A stretch of 34,734 bases of DNA from an uncultured Collinsella sp. (GCA_902489775.1 CABUBH010000020.1:1-34734); one strand, 5' to 3'. Positions 24,802 through 32,177 are shown, counted from the first letter of the stretch. A program made the numbers and translations. Notes: generated by a model not told the origin, from the letters alone.

Positions 24802-25812
24802 CTACGCCCGCAAATCCCGCACGCTCGCGCGCTCGACCAACACACCCGAGACGAGCGTACGGCTTCTGGAGCTCGGGGCTTCCAGACCTGCGACGACCTC
24901 GTTAAGCGCACGGATGCCCAGCTCGCGGTGGCGAAACTTCACCGACGTCAGAATCGAGTTGGGAATCGTCTTGTAGAGCTCATCGTCGAAACCGATCACG
25001 GACACGTCGTCGGGCACATTGAGCCCTTTGTCACGTAGAGCCATCATCACGCCGTTTGCCATGCAGTCGTTAGCAGCGAGGACCGCCGTGCAATCGGGCT
25101 TATCGGCAAGCACAAGGCCCGCGGCATAGCCACTATCCGCATTCCAATCGCCTTGCAGAGGCTCGGGCGGCTCAATGCCACGCGCCTCGAGTGCCGCACG
25201 CCAACCTTTCATACGGCACTGGCTCGACAGCGACTCTTTCTTACCCGAAACGAAATACACGTTCTTGTGACCATGATCCAAGAAGTACTCGCACGCCATG
25301 CGCGCGCCGCCCTCTTGGTCGTCACTGACGGTGGAGCAGGTAGGATGTTCCATCGGTGTGATAATCACCGTCTTGAGGTCCTTCGGTGCCTCAAAGGTAT
25401 CAAAGTCATCGACCATCTGACGCAGGTTGAAGATCATGCCATCAACAGGCAGCTGCGACATCCTGCGCGCCGCATCGGCAAGGGTCATCTTCTCCCCTGC
25501 GCGCTTCTTAATCATCGTGAGCGCAAAGCCGCGTTCCTCGGCGGCATCGGCGATACCGTCAATCATGTCCACGGCACCGCCCGACAAGTGGAACAGCACG
25601 ACGCCGATGCACCCGTAACGGCCCAACTTGAGCGAACGCGCGGCAAAGTTGGCTCGAAACCCGAGCGCCTCCATGGCCGAATGAACCTTATCGCGTGTCG
25701 ACTCTCGCACGCTATCGGGCTCGTTGATCACACGCGAAACTGTCTTGAGAGAAACACCCGCGGCAATCGCCACATCATTCATTGAGACATTTTTCTTGTC
25801 CATCGTTGCCAC
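24802..25812 (-). CDS. LacI-family transcriptional regulator D (module 3)
   Basis: A 336-residue LacI-type regulator. The helix-turn-helix is SMNDVAIAAGVSLKTVSRV (about residues 10-28; leading recognition residues LK, the most different of the four), with hinge NFAARSLKLGRYGCIGV. The effector domain has DGMIFNLRQM, STVSDDQEGG, LAANDCMANGVMMAL and VSVIGFDDE. A GTG at 25812 with GGAG five bases upstream is preferred, though an ATG three codons later (25803) is possible. It diverges from module 3, and the only full operator found between them is a perfectly symmetric one, unlike the asymmetric sites of the other three. Confidence 0.91.
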   Translation of the reverse strand: MATMDKKNVSMNDVAIAAGVSLKTVSRVINEPDSVRESTRDKVHSAMEALGFRANFAARSLKLGRYGCIGVVLFHLSGGAVDMIDGIADAAEERGFALTMIKKRAGEKMTLADAARRMSQLPVDGMIFNLRQMVDDFDTFEAPKDLKTVIITPMEHPTCSTVSDDQEGGARMACEYFLDHGHKNVYFVSGKKESLSSQCRMKGWRAALEARGIEPPEPLQGDWNADSGYAAGLVLADKPDCTAVLAANDCMANGVMMALRDKGLNVPDDVSVIGFDDELYKTIPNSILTSVKFRHRELGIRALNEVVAGLEAPSSRSRTLVSGVLVERASVRDLRA

Positions 25813-25955
25813 TGCTTCTCCAGTCGGTTTTACATCGCTTGTTTTTGCGTTCTAGCATACACTACCTGCCTGACTGATAAATCAACCGTTTACCGAACAA
25901 TATCGACCACTCACCCGTATATCCTTGTTGCTCTTCCAAAAATGTCTTACGTTGT

Positions 25956-25991
25956 CATTAACGAAATGACAACGTTGTCATTTCGTTAATG
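25956..25991. promoter_or_regulatory. Perfect 36-bp palindrome containing LacI-type operator, module 3
   Basis: Positions 25956-25973 are the exact reverse complement of 25974-25991. The central 16 bp (25966-25981) are ATGACAAC.GTTGTCAT, a fully symmetric version of the operator pattern. An extra half-site GTTGTCAT lies 23 bp to the left (25951-25958). It sits about 100 bp upstream of IICB and 145 bp from regulator D. Confidence 0.8.
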
Positions 25992-26087
25992 CCTTCCTTA
26001 AACAGGAAGGTTTCCGGGCAGTCCTGACCATCCATCGACGACCAGTTCCATCCACATGCATCGCGCATCAAGCAGCAAAGGAGCTCT

Positions 26088-27866
26088 ATGGACGCCATCG
26101 TAAAGATGCTCGAAAAGCATCAACCGTTCTTTGAGAAGATCTCGAGGAACATCTACCTCCAGGCCATTAAGGACGGATTCCTTGGGTGCATGCCCATTGT
26201 CCTCACCTCTTCGATCTTTCTGCTCATTGCCACCCTTCCTGGCGTAGTTGGCATCACGCTGCCCCAGCCGCTCATCGACTGGTGCAACAAGCTCTACAAC
26301 TTCACCATGGGCGTCATGGGCATCATGGTTGCCGGCACCACTGCCAAGAACTTCACGGCATCCATGAACCGTCGTATGCCCGCCGGCAAAGTGCTCAACG
26401 ACGGTTCCACCATGGTGGCCGCCCAGTGCAGCATGCTGCTGCTCGCAGTCACGCAGTTCACCACCAAGTTCAACGGCTCCGAACTTTCGGTCTTCGATTG
26501 CACCAGCATGGGCACGCGCGGCCTGTTCTCGGCCTATATCGCCGCGTTCATTACCGTGTGGGTCTACAAATTCTGCGTCTCGCGCGATCTGACCATTAAG
26601 CTGCCCAAGGAGGTCCCGGGCGCCATCGCTCAGAACTTCCGCGACATCATCCCCTTCGGCGGCGCCGTCATCATCTGCGGCATCATCGATGTCGTCGTGC
26701 GCAACCTCATGGGCGTTCCGTTCTCCGAGCTGCTTATCAAACTGCTCTCTCCGCTCTTTACCGCTGCAGAAACCTATCCTGGCCTTATCCTTATCCAGGC
26801 AGCCACCGCGTTCTTCTGGTTCATCGGCGTCCACGGCCCCTCGATCGTCCAGCCGGGCATCGACCCCATCCGTCTTGCCAACCAGGCCGAGAACCTGCAG
26901 GTTCTGCTGGCCGGTGGCCACCCCGCCCACTCCCTCACCTTTAACATGTCGCTCGTGGGTGAGTTCGGCGGCACCGGCGCCACGTTCATCGTGCCGCTTC
27001 TGCTGATTCTCTTTATGAAGTCCAAGCAGCTCAAAGCCGTCGGTAAGGCCTCGATTGTTCCTGTTGCCTTCGCCGTCAACGAACCGCTGCTCTTTGGCGC
27101 GCCGATGATCCTTAACCCCTACATGCTCGTCCCCTTTGTTGCCGCCGGCTGCGTCAACGTGAGTGTTGCCAAGTTCTTTATCGATAACGTGGGCATGAAC
27201 GGCTTCTCCTTCGTGGTGCCTTGGGCCACCCCCGCCCCCATCGGCATTTTCATCACCACGAACTTCCAGCTTATTGCCCTGGTATTTGTCGCGATCATCA
27301 TCTTGCTGGACGCCATCATCTACCTGCCATTCTTGAAGGCATACGATAAGCTGCTCTGCGACCAGGAGGCCGAGCGCGCCGCCGAGCTGGGTCTCGAGTC
27401 CGATGGTGCCGCCACCATCGCCGCCAGCACCTCTGCGCCCGCTGCCGAGCAGACCGCCGCTGCTGTCGAGCCGACCGCCGCTGCCGCCGACAGCAAGCCT
27501 GCCGCCGAACAACCCGAGCCCGCCGCCGACGCATCCGCTAAGAAGGATGTCGACGGCCTGAAGGTCCTCGTTCTGTGCGCCGGCGCCGGCACCTCCGCCA
27601 TGCTCGCCAACGCCATCAAGGAAGGTGCCGCGCAGACCGGAGAGAACATCGCTTCCTCCGCAGGCGCCTATGGCCAGCATACTGCCATCATGGATCAGTA
27701 CGACGTCATCGTGCTCGCCCCGCAGGTTCGTAGCTACTACAACGACATGAAGGCCGACACCGATCGTCTGGGCATTAAGCTGCTCGCTCCCCGCGGCAAG
27801 GAATATATCGACCTTACCCGCGACCCCGCTGGCGCCATCAAGTGGCTCCGCGAGAACCTCGACTAG
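26088..27866 (+). CDS. PTS lactose-type IICB transporter, module 3
   Basis: A 592-residue LacE-like fused permease. The IIC part (about 1-430) shows GVHGPSIVQPG and FAVNEPLLFGAPMILNP. The linker (about 438-488) is an extreme Ala/Glu/Pro/Thr low-complexity stretch, longer than in the other two. The IIB domain opens LKVLVLCAGAGTSAMLAN with Cys497 as phosphorylation site, then GAYGQHTAIMDQYDVIVLAPQV. The ATG at 26088 follows AAAGGAGC. It precedes its GH1 partner by 75 bp. A shared origin with the module 2 permease is clear from the matching N terminus. Like the others it has no IIA of its own nearby. Confidence 0.93.
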   Translation: MDAIVKMLEKHQPFFEKISRNIYLQAIKDGFLGCMPIVLTSSIFLLIATLPGVVGITLPQPLIDWCNKLYNFTMGVMGIMVAGTTAKNFTASMNRRMPAGKVLNDGSTMVAAQCSMLLLAVTQFTTKFNGSELSVFDCTSMGTRGLFSAYIAAFITVWVYKFCVSRDLTIKLPKEVPGAIAQNFRDIIPFGGAVIICGIIDVVVRNLMGVPFSELLIKLLSPLFTAAETYPGLILIQAATAFFWFIGVHGPSIVQPGIDPIRLANQAENLQVLLAGGHPAHSLTFNMSLVGEFGGTGATFIVPLLLILFMKSKQLKAVGKASIVPVAFAVNEPLLFGAPMILNPYMLVPFVAAGCVNVSVAKFFIDNVGMNGFSFVVPWATPAPIGIFITTNFQLIALVFVAIIILLDAIIYLPFLKAYDKLLCDQEAERAAELGLESDGAATIAASTSAPAAEQTAAAVEPTAAAADSKPAAEQPEPAADASAKKDVDGLKVLVLCAGAGTSAMLANAIKEGAAQTGENIASSAGAYGQHTAIMDQYDVIVLAPQVRSYYNDMKADTDRLGIKLLAPRGKEYIDLTRDPAGAIKWLRENLD

Positions 27867-27881
27867 TTTCCTCCCTCTGTT

Positions 27882-27908
27882 GGTGCCCGGATCCCCAGTT
27901 CGGGCACC
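27882..27908 (+). other. Intercistronic hairpin between IICB and GH1, module 3
   Basis: GGTGCCCG (27882-27889) pairs perfectly with CGGGCACC (27901-27908). No T-run follows, so the GH1 gene should still be cotranscribed. The position matches the hairpin of module 1 but the sequence does not. Confidence 0.65.
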
Positions 27909-27941
27909 CTCCCTATTCGTATCCCACAGAAAGGATGACTC

Positions 27942-29363
27942 ATGACCAACCCCATGCAGTTCCCCGACGGCTTTGTGTTTGGCGGCGCCACCGCTGCTTA
28001 CCAGGTTGAGGGCGAGACCCGCACGCACGGCAAGGGCAAAGTGCCCTGGGACGATTTCCTGGCTGCTCAGGGTCGCTTCTCCCCCGACCCCGCAAGCGAT
28101 TTCTACAACAAGTACCCGGTCGATATCGACCTGTGCCAGCGTTTCGGCATCAACGGCATCCGTGTCTCCATCGCTTGGAGCCGCATCTTCCCCAGTGGCA
28201 CCGGCGAGATCAACCCCGAGGGTGTTGCCTTCTATCATGAGCTCTTTGCCACCTGCAACAAAGCCGGCGTTATCCCCTATGTCACGCTCGATCACTTTGA
28301 TACGCCCGAGGCCTTTTACCAGGACGGCGGCGAGGGATTCCTGACGCGCACGACGATCGACGCCTTTGTCGAGTACGCCAAGTTCTGCTTTGCCGAGTTC
28401 CCCGAGGTCAAGCACTGGTTTACCTTTAACGAGATTCCCGCGACCGCCGAGGGCAGCTTTATCGTCGGCAACTGGCCGCACGGCGAGAAGTATCGCTTGG
28501 ACAAGGCCTTCCAGCTCATGCACAACATGATGGTGGCCCACGCCAAGGCCGTCGTCGCCTTCCATGAGGGCGGCTTTGAGGGCGAGATCGGCATTGTCCA
28601 GAACCTGGAGCCCAAGTATCCCCTCGACCCCAACAATGCCGCCGACTGTGAGGCAGCTCGCATGGCCGACGTCATCAACAACCGTTGGGTACTCGACGCC
28701 ACCTTCCGCGGCCACTATGCAGCCGACACCATGGAGGCTGCGACCAAGCTGGCCCATATCGCCGGCGGCGAGCTCGACGTCCGCGACGAGGACATCGCCG
28801 CGCTGACCGCCGCGCTCCCCTACAACGATTGCCTGGGCGTCAACACCTACAAGTGCCAGTTCCTGCGTGCCGCCGAGGGCGAAAACGACATCAACCACAA
28901 TGGCACCGGCGACAAGGGCTCCTCGCGCTGGTTCCTCAAGGGCGTGGGCGAGTCATGCGTGCGCGAAGGCGTACCCACCACCGATTGGGACTGGATTATC
29001 TATCCCGAGGGTCTCTACGACCTGCTGCTCCGCATTAAGAACGATTACCCCAACTACAAGAAGATCTACATCACCGAGAACGGCATGGGCTATAAGGACG
29101 ACTTTGAGGACGGCTTTATCGACGACGCCCCTCGCATCGACTACATGCGTCAGCATCTCGCATGGATTCTCAAGGCAATCGACGGCGGCGTGAACGTCGA
29201 CGGCTACTTTGTGTGGTCGCTGCAGGACCAGTTCTCCTGGACCAACGGCTATAACAAGCGCTATGGCCTGTTCTACATCGACTTTGAGACCCAGAAGCGC
29301 TATCCCAAGGCGAGCGCGTACTGGTACAAGAACGTCTCGGAGACCGGCCTGCTCATGGCCTAG
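27942..29363 (+). CDS. lacG: 6-phospho-beta-galactosidase (GH1), module 3
   Basis: A 473-residue GH1 enzyme, closely related to module 1's (shared FVFGGATAAYQVEGETRTHG near the start). Acid/base Glu164 is in FNEI, nucleophile Glu379 in ITENG, and the phosphate-binding end is QFSWTNGYNKRYG (Ser432, Trp433, Lys439, Tyr441). The Trp supports 6-phosphogalactoside specificity. The ATG at 27942 follows AAAGGATG. One visible difference from its paralogues near the active site is LDHFDTPEAF in place of LHHFDTPL, a His-to-Asp change at a position that usually helps bind the sugar, so specificity may have shifted (inference). Confidence 0.92.
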   Translation: MTNPMQFPDGFVFGGATAAYQVEGETRTHGKGKVPWDDFLAAQGRFSPDPASDFYNKYPVDIDLCQRFGINGIRVSIAWSRIFPSGTGEINPEGVAFYHELFATCNKAGVIPYVTLDHFDTPEAFYQDGGEGFLTRTTIDAFVEYAKFCFAEFPEVKHWFTFNEIPATAEGSFIVGNWPHGEKYRLDKAFQLMHNMMVAHAKAVVAFHEGGFEGEIGIVQNLEPKYPLDPNNAADCEAARMADVINNRWVLDATFRGHYAADTMEAATKLAHIAGGELDVRDEDIAALTAALPYNDCLGVNTYKCQFLRAAEGENDINHNGTGDKGSSRWFLKGVGESCVREGVPTTDWDWIIYPEGLYDLLLRIKNDYPNYKKIYITENGMGYKDDFEDGFIDDAPRIDYMRQHLAWILKAIDGGVNVDGYFVWSLQDQFSWTNGYNKRYGLFYIDFETQKRYPKASAYWYKNVSETGLLMA

Positions 29364-29385
29364 TTTCAGCCACATACCCCTTGTC

Positions 29386-29440
29386 GGCCGCATGTGAGTC
29401 CCTCCACGAGATCGCATACGGCCTTTTTGTTTTTTGGTGA
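29386..29440 (+). terminator. Terminator of module 3
   Basis: GGCCGCATGTG (from 29386) pairs with CGCATACGGCC (29413-29423) through two G-U pairs, followed by TTTTTGTTTTTT. Confidence 0.82.
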
Positions 29441-29453
29441 GCCCGTGCGGGCC

Positions 29454-29758
29454 GTTTATCTCGATCTGTAACATCTAGCTGGGATTTTCGGTCCTAATTG
29501 TTACAGATTGAGACGAACGCGCAGGCCGGTCCGAATAATCTAAATCTGTAACACCTAGCCCACTTTTGACCATCTACCTGTTACAGATCGAGACAAACGC
29601 ACAGGTCAATCCGCTCAATCTCGATCTGTAACATCTAGCCGAGCTTTTCGGTCCCAGTTGTTACAGATTGAGACAAACGGAATCGGCCAGGCAGAAAATC
29701 TAAATCTGTAACATCTAACGAGCATTTGATCGCCTAGTTGTTACAGATCGAGACAATC
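29454..29758. repeat. Hairpin repeat array 3 (4 units, types A-B-A-B)
   Basis: Units at 29454-29518, 29537-29598, 29617-29678 and 29697-29758. ATCTGTAACA starts at 29464, 29544, 29624 and 29704, exactly 80 bp apart. Type A and B middles alternate strictly. The roughly 20-bp spacers between units are themselves similar (for example GCAGGCC, ACAGGTC, ATCGGCC), so the full 160-bp A-B pair appears to be the duplicating unit. Confidence 0.92.
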
Positions 29759-29826
29759 AGATGGTCAAATCCTCACTTTCCAGGCAGCTACGAAGCGCTC
29801 CTCTTTCTTAATTATTATCGGCATCA

Positions 29827-29878
29827 CGAACACACTTCGGTATCTTTTAATGCCAAAATGATACCGAAAGCGTGTTCG
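29827..29878. repeat. Imperfect inverted repeat, possible terminator remnant
   Basis: CGAACAC..TTCGGTATC (29827-29844) faces GATACCGAA..GTGTTCG (29860-29878), about 16 paired bases with a small asymmetric bulge and a 15-nt loop. It lies between array 3 and the AlbA_2 gene in an AT-rich stretch. Confidence 0.6.
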
Positions 29879-29966
29879 AGAATACGGATAATTCCATGCG
29901 TTAGCCCAATCAAGCCCCAGGCTTACAAACTCCGTTATTGTTCAGAATGCCAATGCATTCGCGTTT

Positions 29967-30078
29967 GCGCGTCATTTCGCGTCACTTTGACGCGCATAAT
30001 GACACGCAAATTTTTTCGTGTCATAATTTTGACGCGTAAAATGACGTGTAAAATTTTTACGTGTTATTTTTCACGTCA
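29967..30078. promoter_or_regulatory. Cluster of nine TGACRYG half-sites before the AlbA_2 gene
   Basis: In 112 bp the motif TGACGCG/TGACACG/TGACGTG (or its reverse complement) occurs about nine times. The clearest dyads are CGCGTCA-CTT-TGACGCG (29978-29994) and ATGACACG..CGTGTCAT (29999-30024). Two tandem 42-bp units start with TTTGACGCG at 29986 and 30028. The cluster ends 25 bp before the start codon and must overlap the promoter. Confidence 0.75.
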
Positions 30079-30103
30079 AATTGAAGCGAAACGGAGCATC
30101 ACA

Positions 30104-31360
30104 ATGCAAGAATCCAAAGATCTTGAATTCAAGGAATGCGTCACCAATTCGTTCCTTAAAACCGTCTCCGCTTATGCAAATGGCACGGGAGGACGCGTTC
30201 TATTTGGAATTAACGACGACGGAGAAGCCGTTGGCCTCGATGACCCCAAGCAGACCTGCCTGGATATCGAAAACAAGATTAACGATTCGATCATCCCCCA
30301 GCCCGATTACTCCCTAAAGATCGACGAGCCCGATGCAACCGTGGAGCTTACGGTCTTTCCCGGCAGATCGAAGCCTTACCTATACCGCTCGAAGGCATAC
30401 AAGCGCAATGACACCGCGACCATTCCAGTTGATACCCTAGGCCTTTCGCGTCTTGTACTCGAGGGTCAAAACCTCTCCTTTGAGCAGCTCCCGGCAAACA
30501 AACAAGATTTATCTTTCACCGTTTTAGAGAATCGTCTAACAGCAAAACTTTCGCTTCAGTCATTCACAACCGATACTCTCAAAACCCTTGGTCTGCTTGA
30601 TGAAACCGGAACCTACAACAACGCGGCAGAACTGCTCGCGGACGAGAATGGCTTCCCGGGTATCGACATCGCAGTGTTTGGTGAAACTATCAACCTCATT
30701 AAGCAGCGCAAGACTCTTGAACATGCATCCGTTCTAGCGGAAATTGACGGAGCCCTTGAGCTTTTCGAAGCCCAGTACTGCTACGAAGAGATCCAGGGGA
30801 TGGAGCGGATCCGCAAGGAGCTCATTCCGCTCGAAGCATTCCGCGAGGCCATTACCAATGCAGTCGTTCATAGGACTTGGGATGCGCCCGCACACATCCG
30901 CATCTCGATGTTCGACGACCGTGTGGAAGTCGCTTCGCCCGGCGGCTTGCCGGCAAGCATGACCGTCGATGAATATCTGTCCGACATGCTATCCGTTAGA
31001 CGCAATCGTATTCTTGCCGAAGTCTTTTTGCGCCTGGGTCTTATCGAAGCCTTTGGAACGGGCATCATGCGAATTCGCGATACCTATAAGGACAGCGTCA
31101 GAAAGCCCCGGTTTCAAGTTTCGGATAACGCCATTGTGGTAACACTTCCCCTACTCATGGATAACCCGGGGCTCAAAGGCGACGAACTTATCGTATTCGG
31201 ACTGCTGAGCGGAGTACACCCTCAATCGACAAGCGAGCTTGCGGCCAAAGTCACCTTTAGTCGCTCGAAGCTTCTTCGCATCCTCAAAAAACTCGTTGAG
31301 ACAGGCCTGGCGACAGTTGAAGGCACCGGCAGAGGGCAGAAGTATCGTCTGCTGCGCTAG
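30104..31360 (+). CDS. AlbA_2 (Schlafen-like) DNA-binding / ATPase-fold regulator
   Basis: A 418-residue protein of the group often annotated as RecG-related or divergent AAA-4. The N-terminal AlbA_2 domain (about 1-120) opens DLEFKECVTNSFLKTVSAYA and continues GTGGRVLFGINDDGEAVGL. A GHKL-type ATPase-like domain follows at about 240-290 (REAITNAVVHRTW, then VASPGGLP). The end (about 355-418) reads as a winged helix (TSELAAKVTFSRSKLLRILKKL). The ATG at 30104 follows CGGAG; the frame is open upstream but that part is intergenic repeat. Such proteins are mostly predicted regulators. The half-site cluster just upstream suggests autoregulation. Lower GC in front of it hints at acquired DNA. Confidence 0.85.
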   Translation: MQESKDLEFKECVTNSFLKTVSAYANGTGGRVLFGINDDGEAVGLDDPKQTCLDIENKINDSIIPQPDYSLKIDEPDATVELTVFPGRSKPYLYRSKAYKRNDTATIPVDTLGLSRLVLEGQNLSFEQLPANKQDLSFTVLENRLTAKLSLQSFTTDTLKTLGLLDETGTYNNAAELLADENGFPGIDIAVFGETINLIKQRKTLEHASVLAEIDGALELFEAQYCYEEIQGMERIRKELIPLEAFREAITNAVVHRTWDAPAHIRISMFDDRVEVASPGGLPASMTVDEYLSDMLSVRRNRILAEVFLRLGLIEAFGTGIMRIRDTYKDSVRKPRFQVSDNAIVVTLPLLMDNPGLKGDELIVFGLLSGVHPQSTSELAAKVTFSRSKLLRILKKLVETGLATVEGTGRGQKYRLLR

Positions 31361-32125
31361 CTAGCAAATGACCTGCGTGTGCTCCTCGATGGCGACACGA
31401 TCCTCGGCGGCGATACCCGGCTCGCACACCACTGCGTCCAAATTGTCCAGGCGGCAGAAGGTGTAGAAGTCGCGCTTGCCGATCTTGCTGGAGTCGGCGA
31501 TCAGATAGCGCGAGTCGGCCTTGCTAAAAGCGAGCTGCTGGATGCGGCCCTCTTCCATGTTAGACGTGGACACGTCGCCGTCCAAAATGCCGTTGGCACC
31601 GATAAAGGCTGCATCGATGCCCAGCGCACGCAAGGTATCCTCGGCCGTGGGGCCCACAAAGGCGGCAGTGCGGCGGCGGTACACGCCGCCTACCAGGCAC
31701 AGTTCGCAGTCTTCGCGCGCCTCGAGCAGGTTAAACACCGAAAGCGAATTGGTCACAATGCGCAGGCGAAACGCCGGCAGCATCGAGGCCATCTGCTCAA
31801 CCGTGGTGCCCGTGCCCAAAAAGATGGTCGAGCCTTCCTCGATAAGCTCCACAGAACGGCGCGCAATCTGCAACTTTTCCTCGGCATGCTTCGTGCGCTT
31901 TTCGCTGTGCGAATACTCATGGCGCAGCATAGCGTGTGGACGGCCCTGTGCACTGCGGGCTCCGCCGTGCACGCGCTCGATCTCGCCCAGGCTCGCAAGC
32001 TCCTCAAGGTCACGGCGGATCGTCATATCCGAGACACCTAACGCATCCGAAATCTCCTTGACCGAGACCGTTCCCTGTTCCTCGAGCAGCTGCCGAACCT
32101 TATCCTGTCGCTCTGCTTTAATCAC
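31361..32125 (-). CDS. DeoR/LacR-family transcriptional regulator
   Basis: A 254-residue regulator. It starts (GTG, 32125) with IKAERQDKVRQLLEEQGTVS, typical of the family, and a GAGGA six bases upstream supports this over the GTG at 32152. The helix-turn-helix is VKEISDALGVSDMTIRRDLEELA, with the wing IERVHGGAR. The sensor domain has LGTGTTVEQM, LVGGVYRRRTAAFVGP and ADSSKIGKRDF. It is related to LacR of lactococcal lac operons, which responds to tagatose-6-phosphate. It diverges from galM. The TTCAAACAATAACGAACA site before it resembles sites before the IIA and lacA genes, making it the best candidate regulator of the tagatose pathway (inference). Its stop codon abuts that of the converging AlbA_2 gene. 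Confidence 0.9.
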   Translation of the reverse strand: MIKAERQDKVRQLLEEQGTVSVKEISDALGVSDMTIRRDLEELASLGEIERVHGGARSAQGRPHAMLRHEYSHSEKRTKHAEEKLQIARRSVELIEEGSTIFLGTGTTVEQMASMLPAFRLRIVTNSLSVFNLLEAREDCELCLVGGVYRRRTAAFVGPTAEDTLRALGIDAAFIGANGILDGDVSTSNMEEGRIQQLAFSKADSRYLIADSSKIGKRDFYTFCRLDNLDAVVCEPGIAAEDRVAIEEHTQVIC

Positions 32126-32157
32126 GATGAGTCCTCGCTGTTCCACGCTCACGTCAA

Positions 32158-32177
32158 TTCAAACAATAACGAACAAA
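32158..32177. promoter_or_regulatory. Putative DeoR/LacR operator upstream of the regulator
   Basis: TTCAAACAATAACGAACA differs at two positions from 14677-14694 upstream of IIA. It lies about 35-50 bp before the GTG start, the right place for autoregulation, in the divergent region shared with galM. Confidence 0.6.

Noticed and set aside
25998..28898. A 966-codon open frame on the minus strand across IICB and GH1 of module 3
   Set aside because: It is antisense to two clear genes. Strong G/C at third positions removes stop codons from the mirror frame. The translation is Gly/Asp/Val-rich without domains and runs across the intergenic gap.
19554..29758. CRISPR arrays
   Set aside because: Units are long palindromes of two alternating types and the roughly 20-bp spacers resemble one another. 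No cas genes are present.
29738..30103. N-terminal extension of the AlbA_2 protein by 122 codons
   Set aside because: The upstream codons cover the last hairpin unit and the half-site cluster, and the AlbA_2 domain begins right after the ATG at 30104, which has a ribosome site.
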